Of a DNA stretch of 7,358 nt, positions 1 through 5,522 are shown piece by piece. Under the pieces are notes generated by a model. It was not told the origin of the DNA and did not search any database. It saw nothing but the letters and a program-made list of their open reading frames with translations. Positions within the stretch are counted from its first letter, which is position 1. Every line of letters begins with the position of its first letter. The DNA lies in assembly GCA_035499415.1 (NCBI GenBank), contig DATJYV010000228.1:1-7358 (forward strand). Reading direction: 5' to 3'. The translations under genes were made by a program, and so were the position numbers. This DNA is from DATJYV01 sp035499415. Its GTDB lineage: Bacteria > Bacteroidota > Ignavibacteria > UBA10030.

Positions 1-1
1 G

Positions 2-412
2 CTCTTTCTTGTCCGGATCCTGAAATACCACTGGGACGAGATTGACGAGGAGGCCGAGCGCCTCGAGCACATCACGTCCGACCGGCTCGAGCGGCGGATC
101 GATGAACTGCTCGGGTTTCCGGACCGCGACCCGCACGGAGATGTGATCCCGACCGTCGAAGGGAAGGTGGTAGAAGGAGGACGGGCGCCGCTGTCGGACG
201 TCGGAGAGGGAAAAACGGTGGTCGTCAGCCGCGTCAGCGATTCGAGTCCCGAAATCCTGCAGTATGCCTCGAAGCTCGGCATCGCTCTCGGAAAAAAAAT
301 CCGCGTGAAGGATAAGGTGGATTTCGACGGCTCGCTGCGCGTCGATGTCGGAGGGAAAGAGCGTTTCATCAGCTCCAAGCTGGCGCAGAATGTCTTTGTA
401 GAAGTCGACTAG
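2..412 (+). CDS. mntR: DtxR/MntR-family metal-dependent transcriptional regulator, C-terminal part (5' truncated by window edge)
   Basis: The frame is open from base 2 to the TAG at 410-412, giving 136 visible residues. The N-terminal winged-helix DNA-binding domain lies outside the window. The first ~50 residues match the DtxR/MntR dimerisation and metal-binding domain: a W-D-E-I segment, then E19-R-L-E22-H23 (bases 56-70), then a 'PHGDVIP' segment typical of the end of this domain. In DtxR/IdeR the first position of this ligand motif is Cys (C102xxEH). In Bacillus MntR it is Glu (E99xxE102H103), so Glu here favours a manganese-type sensor. Residues ~61-136 form a FeoA/SH3-like C-terminal domain, as in three-domain DtxR proteins. 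Such proteins bind operators when metal-loaded and repress uptake genes, which fits mntH downstream. The GTG at 143 is internal, not a start. The family is secure; the Mn assignment is inferred from the Glu ligand and the neighbour. Confidence 0.88.
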   Translation, partial: LFLVRILKYHWDEIDEEAERLEHITSDRLERRIDELLGFPDRDPHGDVIPTVEGKVVEGGRAPLSDVGEGKTVVVSRVSDSSPEILQYASKLGIALGKKIRVKDKVDFDGSLRVDVGGKERFISSKLAQNVFVEVD

Positions 413-436
413 AAGCTATATCAAAAACCCGGATCG

Positions 437-498
437 CGTCACCCTGAACTTTGGGCCGAAGGCCCATCAGCCTCTGGCTGAGTTTCAGGGTCTGATTT
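437..498 (+). repeat. 62 bp palindromic repeat, copy A1 (branched, three-way-junction fold)
   Basis: Matches 586-647 at 61 of 62 positions; the only difference is G at 462 versus T at 611. An outer stem pairs ACCCTGAA (441-448) with TTCAGGGT (484-491). It encloses two adjacent perfect hairpins: TGGGCC-GAA-GGCCCA (452-466) and TCAGCC-TCT-GGCTGA (467-481). Read as RNA or single-stranded DNA this gives a three-way junction with 6 bp arms and 3-nt loops. It is not a tRNA: it is too short and has no anticodon arm or acceptor stem. It looks like an extragenic palindromic (REP/MITE-like) element. Confidence 0.85.
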
Positions 499-523
499 AA
501 TCCAAATGAATCAGGCTCAGGAG

Positions 524-552
524 GTCAGATTCCGAAACGAGTTCGGAATGAC
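524..552 (-). repeat. Simple palindromic element B, related to A1/A2 but inverted
   Basis: A perfect 8 bp inverted repeat, ATTCCGAA (529-536) and TTCGGAAT (542-549), has a 5-nt loop and is flanked by GTC (524-526) and GAC (550-552). On the minus strand it reads GTCA, a stem ending in GAA, CTCG, TTTC, then the other stem arm and TCTGAC. This is the same frame as copies A1/A2 (GTCA, stem ending in GAA, CTT, GTTTC, stem arm, TCTGA) but without the two inner hairpins. The shared ends and the shared asymmetry next to the stem suggest one repeat family. Confidence 0.7.
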
Positions 553-585
553 GGTAGCATCTTGAGTTCAGAACCAAAAAGAGGC

Positions 586-647
586 CGTCACCCTGAACTT
601 TGGGCCGAAGTCCCATCAGCCTCTGGCTGAGTTTCAGGGTCTGATTT
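586..647 (+). repeat. 62 bp palindromic repeat, copy A2
   Basis: Second copy of the 437-498 repeat, 149 bp downstream in the same orientation, with one substitution (T at 611). The outer stem (590-597 with 633-640) and the second inner hairpin are intact. The substitution introduces one mismatch into the first inner hairpin, which is perfect in A1. Near-identity of an intergenic, noncoding sequence implies a recent duplication or continued copying. Confidence 0.85.
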
Positions 648-659
648 GCCTGGGAAATG

Positions 660-714
660 AGATGCTGAAAGCCCGTCACGAAGCACGGGGCAGGCAAGTT
701 CAGCTTTGCTGAAC
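660..714 (-). repeat. Degenerate palindromic element C with an inserted hairpin, inverted relative to A2
   Basis: GCTGAA (664-669) pairs with TTCAGC (699-704) around a 29-nt interior that holds its own imperfect hairpin, CCCGT (672-676) with ACGGG (685-689). On the minus strand it reads GCTGAACTTG, insert, TTTCAGCATCTC. This follows the A-element pattern CTGAACTT, insert, GTTTCAG..TCT, with a different insert at the equivalent loop position. A second hairpin overlaps its right side: GTTCAGC (698-704), TTT loop, GCTGAAC (708-714). The outer stem is short and partly decayed, so membership of the family is less certain than for A1, A2 and B. Confidence 0.5.
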
Positions 715-734
715 GATCCATCGAAGGAAGAGAC

Positions 735-740
735 AGGAAG
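735..740 (+). promoter_or_regulatory. Probable ribosome binding site of mntH
   Basis: A purine-rich AGGAAG lies 3 bases before the ATG at 744, within a longer purine run (723-743) that also contains GGAAG further upstream. It supports the 744 start; no alternative ATG lies close downstream in this frame. The spacing is somewhat short, so the functional core could be shifted by a few bases. Confidence 0.5.
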
Positions 741-743
741 AGG

Positions 744-2174
744 ATGAACAAGAACTTCTTTGAGAGAAGTGAACGGGGGGAGCTGCAGACCGCTGAAGCC
801 AAACCGGCCGGGGCCGGCCATCTTTCGCTCGAGGGGATACACGGAAGCGTTGAGGTTCCGCGGGTGGATGCCGGCTTCTGGAAGCAGTGGCGTGCGTTCG
901 TCGGCCCTGCGCTGCTCGTCAGCGTGGGTTACATGGACCCGGGAAACTGGGGAACCGACCTCCTCGGCGGAGCGCAGTTTAAATACGGATTATTGTGGGT
1001 CGTCGGCCTCGCAAGCCTCATGGCGATATTCATGCAGGTAATCTCCGCGCGCCTCGGCGTGGTGACGGGAAAAGACCTTGCGCAATGTTGTCGCGACTGG
1101 TACCCGGGCTGGACCCGCTGGCCCAACTGGCTGATGAGCGAGGTCGCCATCGGAGCGTGCGACCTTGCCGAGGTACTCGGGAGTGCCGTTGCCCTCAACC
1201 TGATGTTTCACATCCCCCTTCTCTGGGCGGTGATCATCACCGGGTTCGACGTGCTCCTTCTTCTCGCCCTGCAGCGCTTCGGCATGCGCACGATCGAAGC
1301 GGTGGTTCTCCTCCTCGTGTCCACGATCGGAGTCTGCTACTTCATCGAAATATTCATTCTCCCCCGGACTCAGCCCAACTTTCTGGAAATGGGGCAGGCG
1401 CTGCTTGTTCCGGGCCTTCGACAGGTGGGAATGACCTACGTCGCGATTGGCATCATCGGCGCGACGGTGATGCCGCATAATCTTTACCTGCACTCCGCGC
1501 TTGTGCAGAGCCGAAAACTTCAGAAAGACGAAGCTTCCATGCGGCGTGCGATTCGATTCAATACGATCGACGCCGTCGGCGCCCTGACGATTGCGTTCTT
1601 TGTCAACGCCGCAATCCTGGTGCTCTCCGCGATGATTTTCTTTGGGCGGGAAAACGTCGTCGTCCCGGGCACGGGCGTCGTCACGTTCGGGTCCAACGCG
1701 GACTGGATTCGCGTTGCATACCTGACGCTTGCGCCCTTGCTGGGGATGACGGCTGCAAGTACGCTGTTTGCGGTCGCTCTTCTTGCAAGCGGCCAGAGCA
1801 GTACCATCACGGGTACGCTTGCCGGCCAGGTCGTGATGGAGGGATTCATGCATTGGAGGATCAGTCCGTGGCTGCGACGGCTTATTACGAGACTACTCGC
1901 AATACTTCCGGCGGTCCTTGTCATCGGCCTCCACGGTAATTCCAGCGTGAACGAGCTTCTGACGCTCAGCCAGGTCGTGCTTGCGCTCCAGCTTCCGTTC
2001 GCAATGTTTCCGCTCCTTCAGTTCACGAGTTCCGGAAAGCGGATGGGCGCGTGGAAGAATGGCTGGTTTCTGATGTTCGCCGGATGGGGGAGCGCACTTC
2101 TCATCACTGCGATGGACATTTACGGTCTGCCGGACTCTTTCAAAGTTGCATGGGGGGTCATCGTTGGGAGATAA
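744..2174 (+). CDS. mntH: Nramp-family divalent metal (Mn2+/Fe2+) : H+ symporter MntH
   Basis: A 476-residue inner-membrane protein that imports Mn(II), and usually Fe(II), using the proton gradient. TM1 carries the metal-binding D65-P66-G67-N68 motif within 'YMDPGNWGTDL'. TM6 carries A240-T-V-M243-P-H245-N. By comparison with characterised bacterial Nramps, D65, N68, M243 and the A240 carbonyl form the metal site, and all are present. The family signature around G350-Q351 ('ASGQSSTITGTLAGQ') is intact, as is 'CDLAEVLGSA' (139-148). About 11 hydrophobic segments run from ~50 to the C terminus. The ~45-residue hydrophilic N terminus, including 'GSVEVP', is usual for the longer bacterial Nramp clade and is not a fusion. 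The gene follows an MntR-type regulator and precedes uspA by 65 bp, suggesting metal-repressed expression and a shared transcript. Intact; the family is certain, and manganese preference is inferred from family and context. Confidence 0.95.
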   Translation: MNKNFFERSERGELQTAEAKPAGAGHLSLEGIHGSVEVPRVDAGFWKQWRAFVGPALLVSVGYMDPGNWGTDLLGGAQFKYGLLWVVGLASLMAIFMQVISARLGVVTGKDLAQCCRDWYPGWTRWPNWLMSEVAIGACDLAEVLGSAVALNLMFHIPLLWAVIITGFDVLLLLALQRFGMRTIEAVVLLLVSTIGVCYFIEIFILPRTQPNFLEMGQALLVPGLRQVGMTYVAIGIIGATVMPHNLYLHSALVQSRKLQKDEASMRRAIRFNTIDAVGALTIAFFVNAAILVLSAMIFFGRENVVVPGTGVVTFGSNADWIRVAYLTLAPLLGMTAASTLFAVALLASGQSSTITGTLAGQVVMEGFMHWRISPWLRRLITRLLAILPAVLVIGLHGNSSVNELLTLSQVVLALQLPFAMFPLLQFTSSGKRMGAWKNGWFLMFAGWGSALLITAMDIYGLPDSFKVAWGVIVGR

Positions 2175-2239
2175 AATCCGGCGCGGGAAGCAATGCCGAA
2201 GACTTGCGATCGACGTTGGCTTTATTGAAAGAGGGCCGC

Positions 2240-2656
2240 ATGTATAAAACGATTCTCGTGACGCTGGACGGAACGAAAAGCGACCGGACGATCATCGAGC
2301 ACATCACGAAACTCGCGAAGTTTGCCGGAAGCCGCGTGGTTTTGCTCCACGTCGCGGACGGATGGGCGGCGAGGACGTACGGGCCGGACGCCGTCAGCGT
2401 CGAAATCACGGAAGACAACGCCTACCTGGCAAATGTGCGGGCCGAATTCGAGGCGGCGGGAATCGCGACGGAGGCCGAACTGGCATACGGCGAGCCCTCC
2501 AAGGAAATTGTCAAATGGGTCGAAGAGAAAGGATGCGACTTGATCGCGATGAGCACGCACGGTCATCGGTTTGTCGCCGACCTGTTCCTCGGCACGACGG
2601 TGACCCGGGTAAGACACAGTGTGCGGGTCCCCGTACTACTCCTCAGGGCCAAATGA
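2240..2656 (+). CDS. Universal stress protein (UspA-like, single domain)
   Basis: A 138-residue cytoplasmic protein with the Usp alpha/beta fold: an N-terminal strand 'ILVTLDG' (5-11), a strand 'SRVVLLHVAD' (31-40), 'GCDLIAMSTHG' (98-108) and a final strand 'VPVLLLRA' (130-137). The nucleotide-binding loop is S105-T-H-G108, nine residues, then G118-T119. This is close to the ATP-binding Usp motif G-x2-G-x9-G-S/T, with Ser replacing the first Gly, a common variant; ATP binding is therefore plausible but unproven. I chose the ATG at 2240 because GAGGG (2231-2235) lies just upstream and the Usp fold begins at residue 3. The frame is open back to 2051, but those residues overlap mntH and are not Usp-like. 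It is likely co-transcribed with mntH. Its role here is unknown; a regulatory or stress link to metal uptake is inference. Confidence 0.88.
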   Translation: MYKTILVTLDGTKSDRTIIEHITKLAKFAGSRVVLLHVADGWAARTYGPDAVSVEITEDNAYLANVRAEFEAAGIATEAELAYGEPSKEIVKWVEEKGCDLIAMSTHGHRFVADLFLGTTVTRVRHSVRVPVLLLRAK

Positions 2657-2705
2657 ACGCTCCGACGCGTTCACCTCTGAGAATACAGGCCCATTCCCTC
2701 TTCCA

Positions 2706-5171
2706 ATGCTCCTCTTGATGCGATACCTCTTTCTTGTTCTCTTCTTTCAAACCCTTCTTCACGGCCAGGAAAAGCAGACGATCACCGGCAAGGTGACCGA
2801 CGCCGAGACAGGTCTGCCGATACCATACTGCGTGGTCATGTTGTCGGACTACCGCGGCGGCGCCACCACGGATGAGTCGGGCAATTTTGCGATTGAGCTC
2901 AGAACAGCCGACGGCCGCAGCAAGCTCGTCGCCCGTTGCGTCGGCTACCGGCCGGATACGCTGTCCGTCGATTTCTCGCGAAGATCGTACACCTTCGCTC
3001 TTCATGCCGACATCAAGCCGATGAGCGAGGTCGTGGTGACAGGATTGATTCTCTCCGATGAGGCGAATGAAGATCCTCTCGCCCACGCGACGGTTCCGTC
3101 GAAGCTCATCGAACAGACCAACACGAACAATATCATCGACGTGCTGGTCCGGAACGTTCCCGGGCTCGAAGCCGTCAAGACGGGCCCGAATATCTCCAAG
3201 CCCTTCATCCGCGGACTCGGGTACAACCGCGTGCTGACGCTCTACGACGGCGTACGGCAGGAGGGGCAGCAGTGGGGGGATGAGCACGGACTCGAAGTGG
3301 ATTCCTACCACATCGAGCGGGCCGACGTCATCAAAGGCCCGGCAAGTCTCATGGCCGGCTCCGACGCTCTGGCAGGCGTCGTCAGTCTCCAATCTCCCGT
3401 GCCGAACGAACTTGACGGAATCGTCCGCGGCAAGTTTCTTTCCGAGTATCAGGGGAACAACGGGCTGGTAGGGGACGGACTGGAAATTGACTACAGCGAC
3501 CATCTCTGGCAATTGTCGGCCCGGGGATCCTTCCGTCTCGCGCGCAGCTACCAGAACAGCGTCGACGGACGCGTTTACAATACGGGATTCCAGGAGGCGA
3601 ATGGGTCCGGCCTTGTCGGTGTCATTTCAGACCGCGGCTACAGCCGCATGATCTTCAGCGTGTACGACGACCTGCAGGAGATACCGGACGGCAGCAGAGA
3701 TTCCGTAACCCGGAGGTTCACCGGGCAGGTTGCGGAAATTCCTTTCGACGACATTAAGAATCGTCCCATCGTGCCGGATAACGTGTTGAATTCATACCAG
3801 ATCAACGCCCTCCATCAACACATCCAGCATCTGCGCGCAATTTCGGAAAATCGGTACCAGCTCCGCTTTGGCGAAATAGAAGCGCTCGTCGGATATCAGG
3901 AGAATGTGCGCCGGGAATTCGACCACCCCACCGACCCCGGTCAGGCGGGTTTGTACGTCCAGCTTCAAACCGTGAACTACGGCCTCCGATGCTCCGTTTC
4001 GAACACGTGGAATCTCCAAACGACTGTCGGGGTCAACGGAATGTATCAGATGAACACGAACAAGGACGCGACCGACTTTCCCATTCCCGATTATCATCTC
4101 TTCGACATCGGCTCGTATGCATTCATGGAATGGAAATCCGACGGCTGGGTTGTCAGCGGAGGCCTTCGTTACGACATTCGCACGCTCCAGACCGACGCGC
4201 TGTATCTTCAGCCGAATCGGACGAATGGCTTCTACTACCGCGCAGCGCCGTCGGACACGGCGGGAGCAACACTTCAGTTCGCCTCGATGGAACGGGCATT
4301 TAACGGCATTTCGCTCAGCATCGGCGCGACGTACGCGCTCGGAAATGATCTGAGTGTTCGCGCGAACATTGCGCGCGGCTATCGCGCGCCGAACATGACG
4401 GAACTTGCCTCAAACGGACTCGACCCCGGCGCCCACATCGTCTATCTGGGGAATTCCTCGTTTGCGCCCGAATTCAATCTTCAGGAGGACGTCGGTCTCG
4501 CGGCGGATGAGCAAGATTTGTCCGCGTCGGTCAGCGGCTTCAACAACTCGATCGAAAATTACATCTACCTGGCCCAGGCCCTCGACGCCGCCGGGAATCC
4601 GGTCGTCGTGGTCTCCGGGAACAGGACGTTCCGGTACCAGCAGTCGTCAGCCCAGCTTTTCGGAATGGAGGCGACGCTTGGATTGCATCCCGCAGCGTGG
4701 GGCGGGTTGACGGTCGACAATGCGTTTGAGATGGTCTTTGGCTACAACCGAAACGCGCGGTACGCGGGGAAGGGGGTCGAGGGGGAGTATCTTCCGTTCA
4801 TCCCGCCGATGAAGCTCCGATCCGGGGTTCAACAGGAAGTTTCCACCGGTTCGGGCGTCATGCCGACCGTTACCGCGAGGGGGGAGCTGGAATTGGCGGC
4901 GCGTCAGGACCGGTATCTCGGTCTCGACAACACCGAGACACCGACCTCCGGCTACGCCCTGGTCAATCTCCTTTTTTCCGCCGATTTGCGAAACACGTTC
5001 ACGTCGGTTACGGAACTCCAGCTCGGTGTGAACAACCTTTTCGACGCGGCTTACCAGTCGAATCTCGACCGGCTCAAGTACGAAGAGTATTATACCTCAT
5101 CGCCGAACGGACATCTGGGCATTTACGAGATGGGACGCAATGCGTTCGTCAAGGTGATCCTGCATCTCTAG
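2706..5171 (+). CDS. TonB-dependent outer-membrane receptor with N-terminal carboxypeptidase-regulatory-like domain; probable metal or metal-complex importer
   Basis: Numbered from the ATG at 2706 (821 residues). Residues 1-21 are a signal peptide (MR, a hydrophobic stretch, then 'LLHGQ'). ~25-105 is a carboxypeptidase-regulatory-like beta-sandwich ('ITGKVTDAETGLPIP'). 106-113 'MSEVVVTG' is the likely TonB box. ~123-231 is the plug, with 'FIRGLGYNRV', 'YDGVRQEGQQWGDEHG' and 'IKGPASLMAGSDALAGVV'. The rest is a beta-barrel; 'GYRAPNMTELASNG' (558-571) is the typical late-barrel motif, and the C-terminal strand ends 'VKVILHL'. The protein imports a ligand across the outer membrane using TonB/ExbBD energy; no TonB gene is in the window. 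It starts 49 bp after uspA, so it may belong to the mntH transcript. The start is uncertain: 2706 and 2718 (giving 'MRYLFL') are both plausible and neither has a good Shine-Dalgarno; a GTG at 2619 would overlap uspA and spoil the signal peptide. Substrate not determinable; a metal is inferred from neighbours. Confidence 0.9.
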   Translation: MLLLMRYLFLVLFFQTLLHGQEKQTITGKVTDAETGLPIPYCVVMLSDYRGGATTDESGNFAIELRTADGRSKLVARCVGYRPDTLSVDFSRRSYTFALHADIKPMSEVVVTGLILSDEANEDPLAHATVPSKLIEQTNTNNIIDVLVRNVPGLEAVKTGPNISKPFIRGLGYNRVLTLYDGVRQEGQQWGDEHGLEVDSYHIERADVIKGPASLMAGSDALAGVVSLQSPVPNELDGIVRGKFLSEYQGNNGLVGDGLEIDYSDHLWQLSARGSFRLARSYQNSVDGRVYNTGFQEANGSGLVGVISDRGYSRMIFSVYDDLQEIPDGSRDSVTRRFTGQVAEIPFDDIKNRPIVPDNVLNSYQINALHQHIQHLRAISENRYQLRFGEIEALVGYQENVRREFDHPTDPGQAGLYVQLQTVNYGLRCSVSNTWNLQTTVGVNGMYQMNTNKDATDFPIPDYHLFDIGSYAFMEWKSDGWVVSGGLRYDIRTLQTDALYLQPNRTNGFYYRAAPSDTAGATLQFASMERAFNGISLSIGATYALGNDLSVRANIARGYRAPNMTELASNGLDPGAHIVYLGNSSFAPEFNLQEDVGLAADEQDLSASVSGFNNSIENYIYLAQALDAAGNPVVVVSGNRTFRYQQSSAQLFGMEATLGLHPAAWGGLTVDNAFEMVFGYNRNARYAGKGVEGEYLPFIPPMKLRSGVQQEVSTGSGVMPTVTARGELELAARQDRYLGLDNTETPTSGYALVNLLFSADLRNTFTSVTELQLGVNNLFDAAYQSNLDRLKYEEYYTSSPNGHLGIYEMGRNAFVKVILHL

Positions 5172-5174
5172 CGG

Positions 5175-5193
5175 GCGCAGAAGCTGCGCTTGT
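5175..5193 (+). terminator. Weak candidate intrinsic terminator between convergent genes
   Basis: GCGCAG (5175-5180), loop AAG, CTGCGC (5184-5189), extendable by G-T pairs at both ends, begins 3 bases after the receptor stop and is followed by TTGT. The stem is GC-rich but the T-run is short. It lies between convergent genes (receptor on +, DUF190 on -), where a shared hairpin is common. On the minus strand it is followed by a C-rich stretch, so it is less convincing in that direction. Confidence 0.4.
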
Positions 5194-5222
5194 CCATTCC
5201 GACGCCCCCTTTGAACGCGAGG

Positions 5223-5522
5223 TCAGGCGGTCTCAACCTTTTTCACCACCATCAACCCTTCGCTCAAAATTTCCCTGAGGTGGGGGATCAAACTGCGGAT
5301 CTTCTGTTCGCTGTCGACCACGAGGATCATCAACGGATTTTCATCCCCTCCTCCCAGCTTTCGCGGCATGTGGAGATGATGTCTTGCCCCGTATCCCATC
5401 ATCGCCTCGAATATCGACGCACCGCGTATCTCGTGATGCATCAAGTACCGCATGATGTACTCGTGCATTGGTTTGCCCTCGTGCAAATCGTCCTCGTCGA
5501 GAAAAATTGAAAGCTCGAGCAT
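5223..5522 (-). CDS. DUF190 family (PII-like) small protein, coupled to the RND efflux gene
   Basis: A 99-residue soluble protein with the DUF190 (PF02641) pattern: 'LSIFLDEDD' (4-12), 'GKPMHEYIM' (16-24), 'GASIFEAMMGYGA' (34-46), 'ENPLMILVVDSEQKI' (61-75) and 'SEGLMVVKKVE' (87-97). Structures of this family show a PII/CutA-like fold, so an oligomeric regulator is likely, but the role is not established. It is rich in His (8) and Met (9), including R-H48-H49-L-H51-M where PII proteins have the flexible T-loop, which could allow metal binding. The ATG overlaps the stop of the upstream RND gene (TGATG), and AGGGAGGG (5527-5534 on the complement) sits 4 bases before it, so translational coupling is likely. 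The frame is open upstream to 5963, but that part is a shadow of the RND gene. DUF3240, another PII-like family, is often found beside CzcA-type pumps, which makes this pairing sensible. Confidence 0.82.
   Translation of the reverse strand: MLELSIFLDEDDLHEGKPMHEYIMRYLMHHEIRGASIFEAMMGYGARHHLHMPRKLGGGDENPLMILVVDSEQKIRSLIPHLREILSEGLMVVKKVETA

Larger units (their letters stand above)
413..743. other. Intergenic region mntR-mntH, mostly palindromic repeats
   Basis: These 331 bases carry no credible protein gene. Four palindromic elements (A1, B, A2, C) fill more than half of it in alternating orientation +, -, +, -. Minus-strand reading frames crossing it (497-802 and 588-842) run through the repeats into the mntH start and have no recognisable protein character. 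I could not identify a confident promoter or operator. A mntH-specific promoter would have to sit within or between the repeats, or in the ~30 bp after 714; otherwise mntH depends on read-through from mntR. Confidence 0.75.

Noticed and set aside
143..412. A separate 89-residue FeoA-like protein starting at GTG 143
   Set aside because: The same frame is open to the left edge and encodes the DtxR/MntR metal-binding domain, so 143 is internal to one longer gene.
437..498. Cloverleaf-like fold as a tRNA or tRNA-like gene
   Set aside because: It is 62 bp with only two inner arms of 6 bp and 3-nt loops. There is no 7 bp acceptor stem, anticodon arm, T-loop sequence or CCA, and a second near-identical copy lies 88 bp beyond its end.
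437..647. Two direct repeats as a small CRISPR array
   Set aside because: Repeats are 62 bp and strongly structured, there are only two, the 87 bp gap contains a related inverted palindrome, and no cas gene is present.
497..842. Minus-strand small genes in the mntR-mntH gap
   Set aside because: They are read out of the palindromic repeats and the start of mntH; no ribosome site or recognisable protein sequence.
990..1853. Long antisense reading frame (287 codons) across mntH
   Set aside because: It lies wholly opposite an intact Nramp gene, is low in hydrophobic structure, rich in charged residues and Arg/His, and resembles no family; it is a codon-bias shadow of a high-GC gene.
2051..2239. 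Upstream extension of the Usp protein, or a broken MntH-Usp fusion
   Set aside because: The extension overlaps the end of mntH in another frame and is not Usp-like. mntH ends with a normal C terminus at 2174, and the Usp fold starts cleanly at 2240 with its own ribosome site.
2619..2705. GTG start for the TonB receptor at 2619
   Set aside because: It would overlap uspA and place 29 polar residues before the signal peptide.
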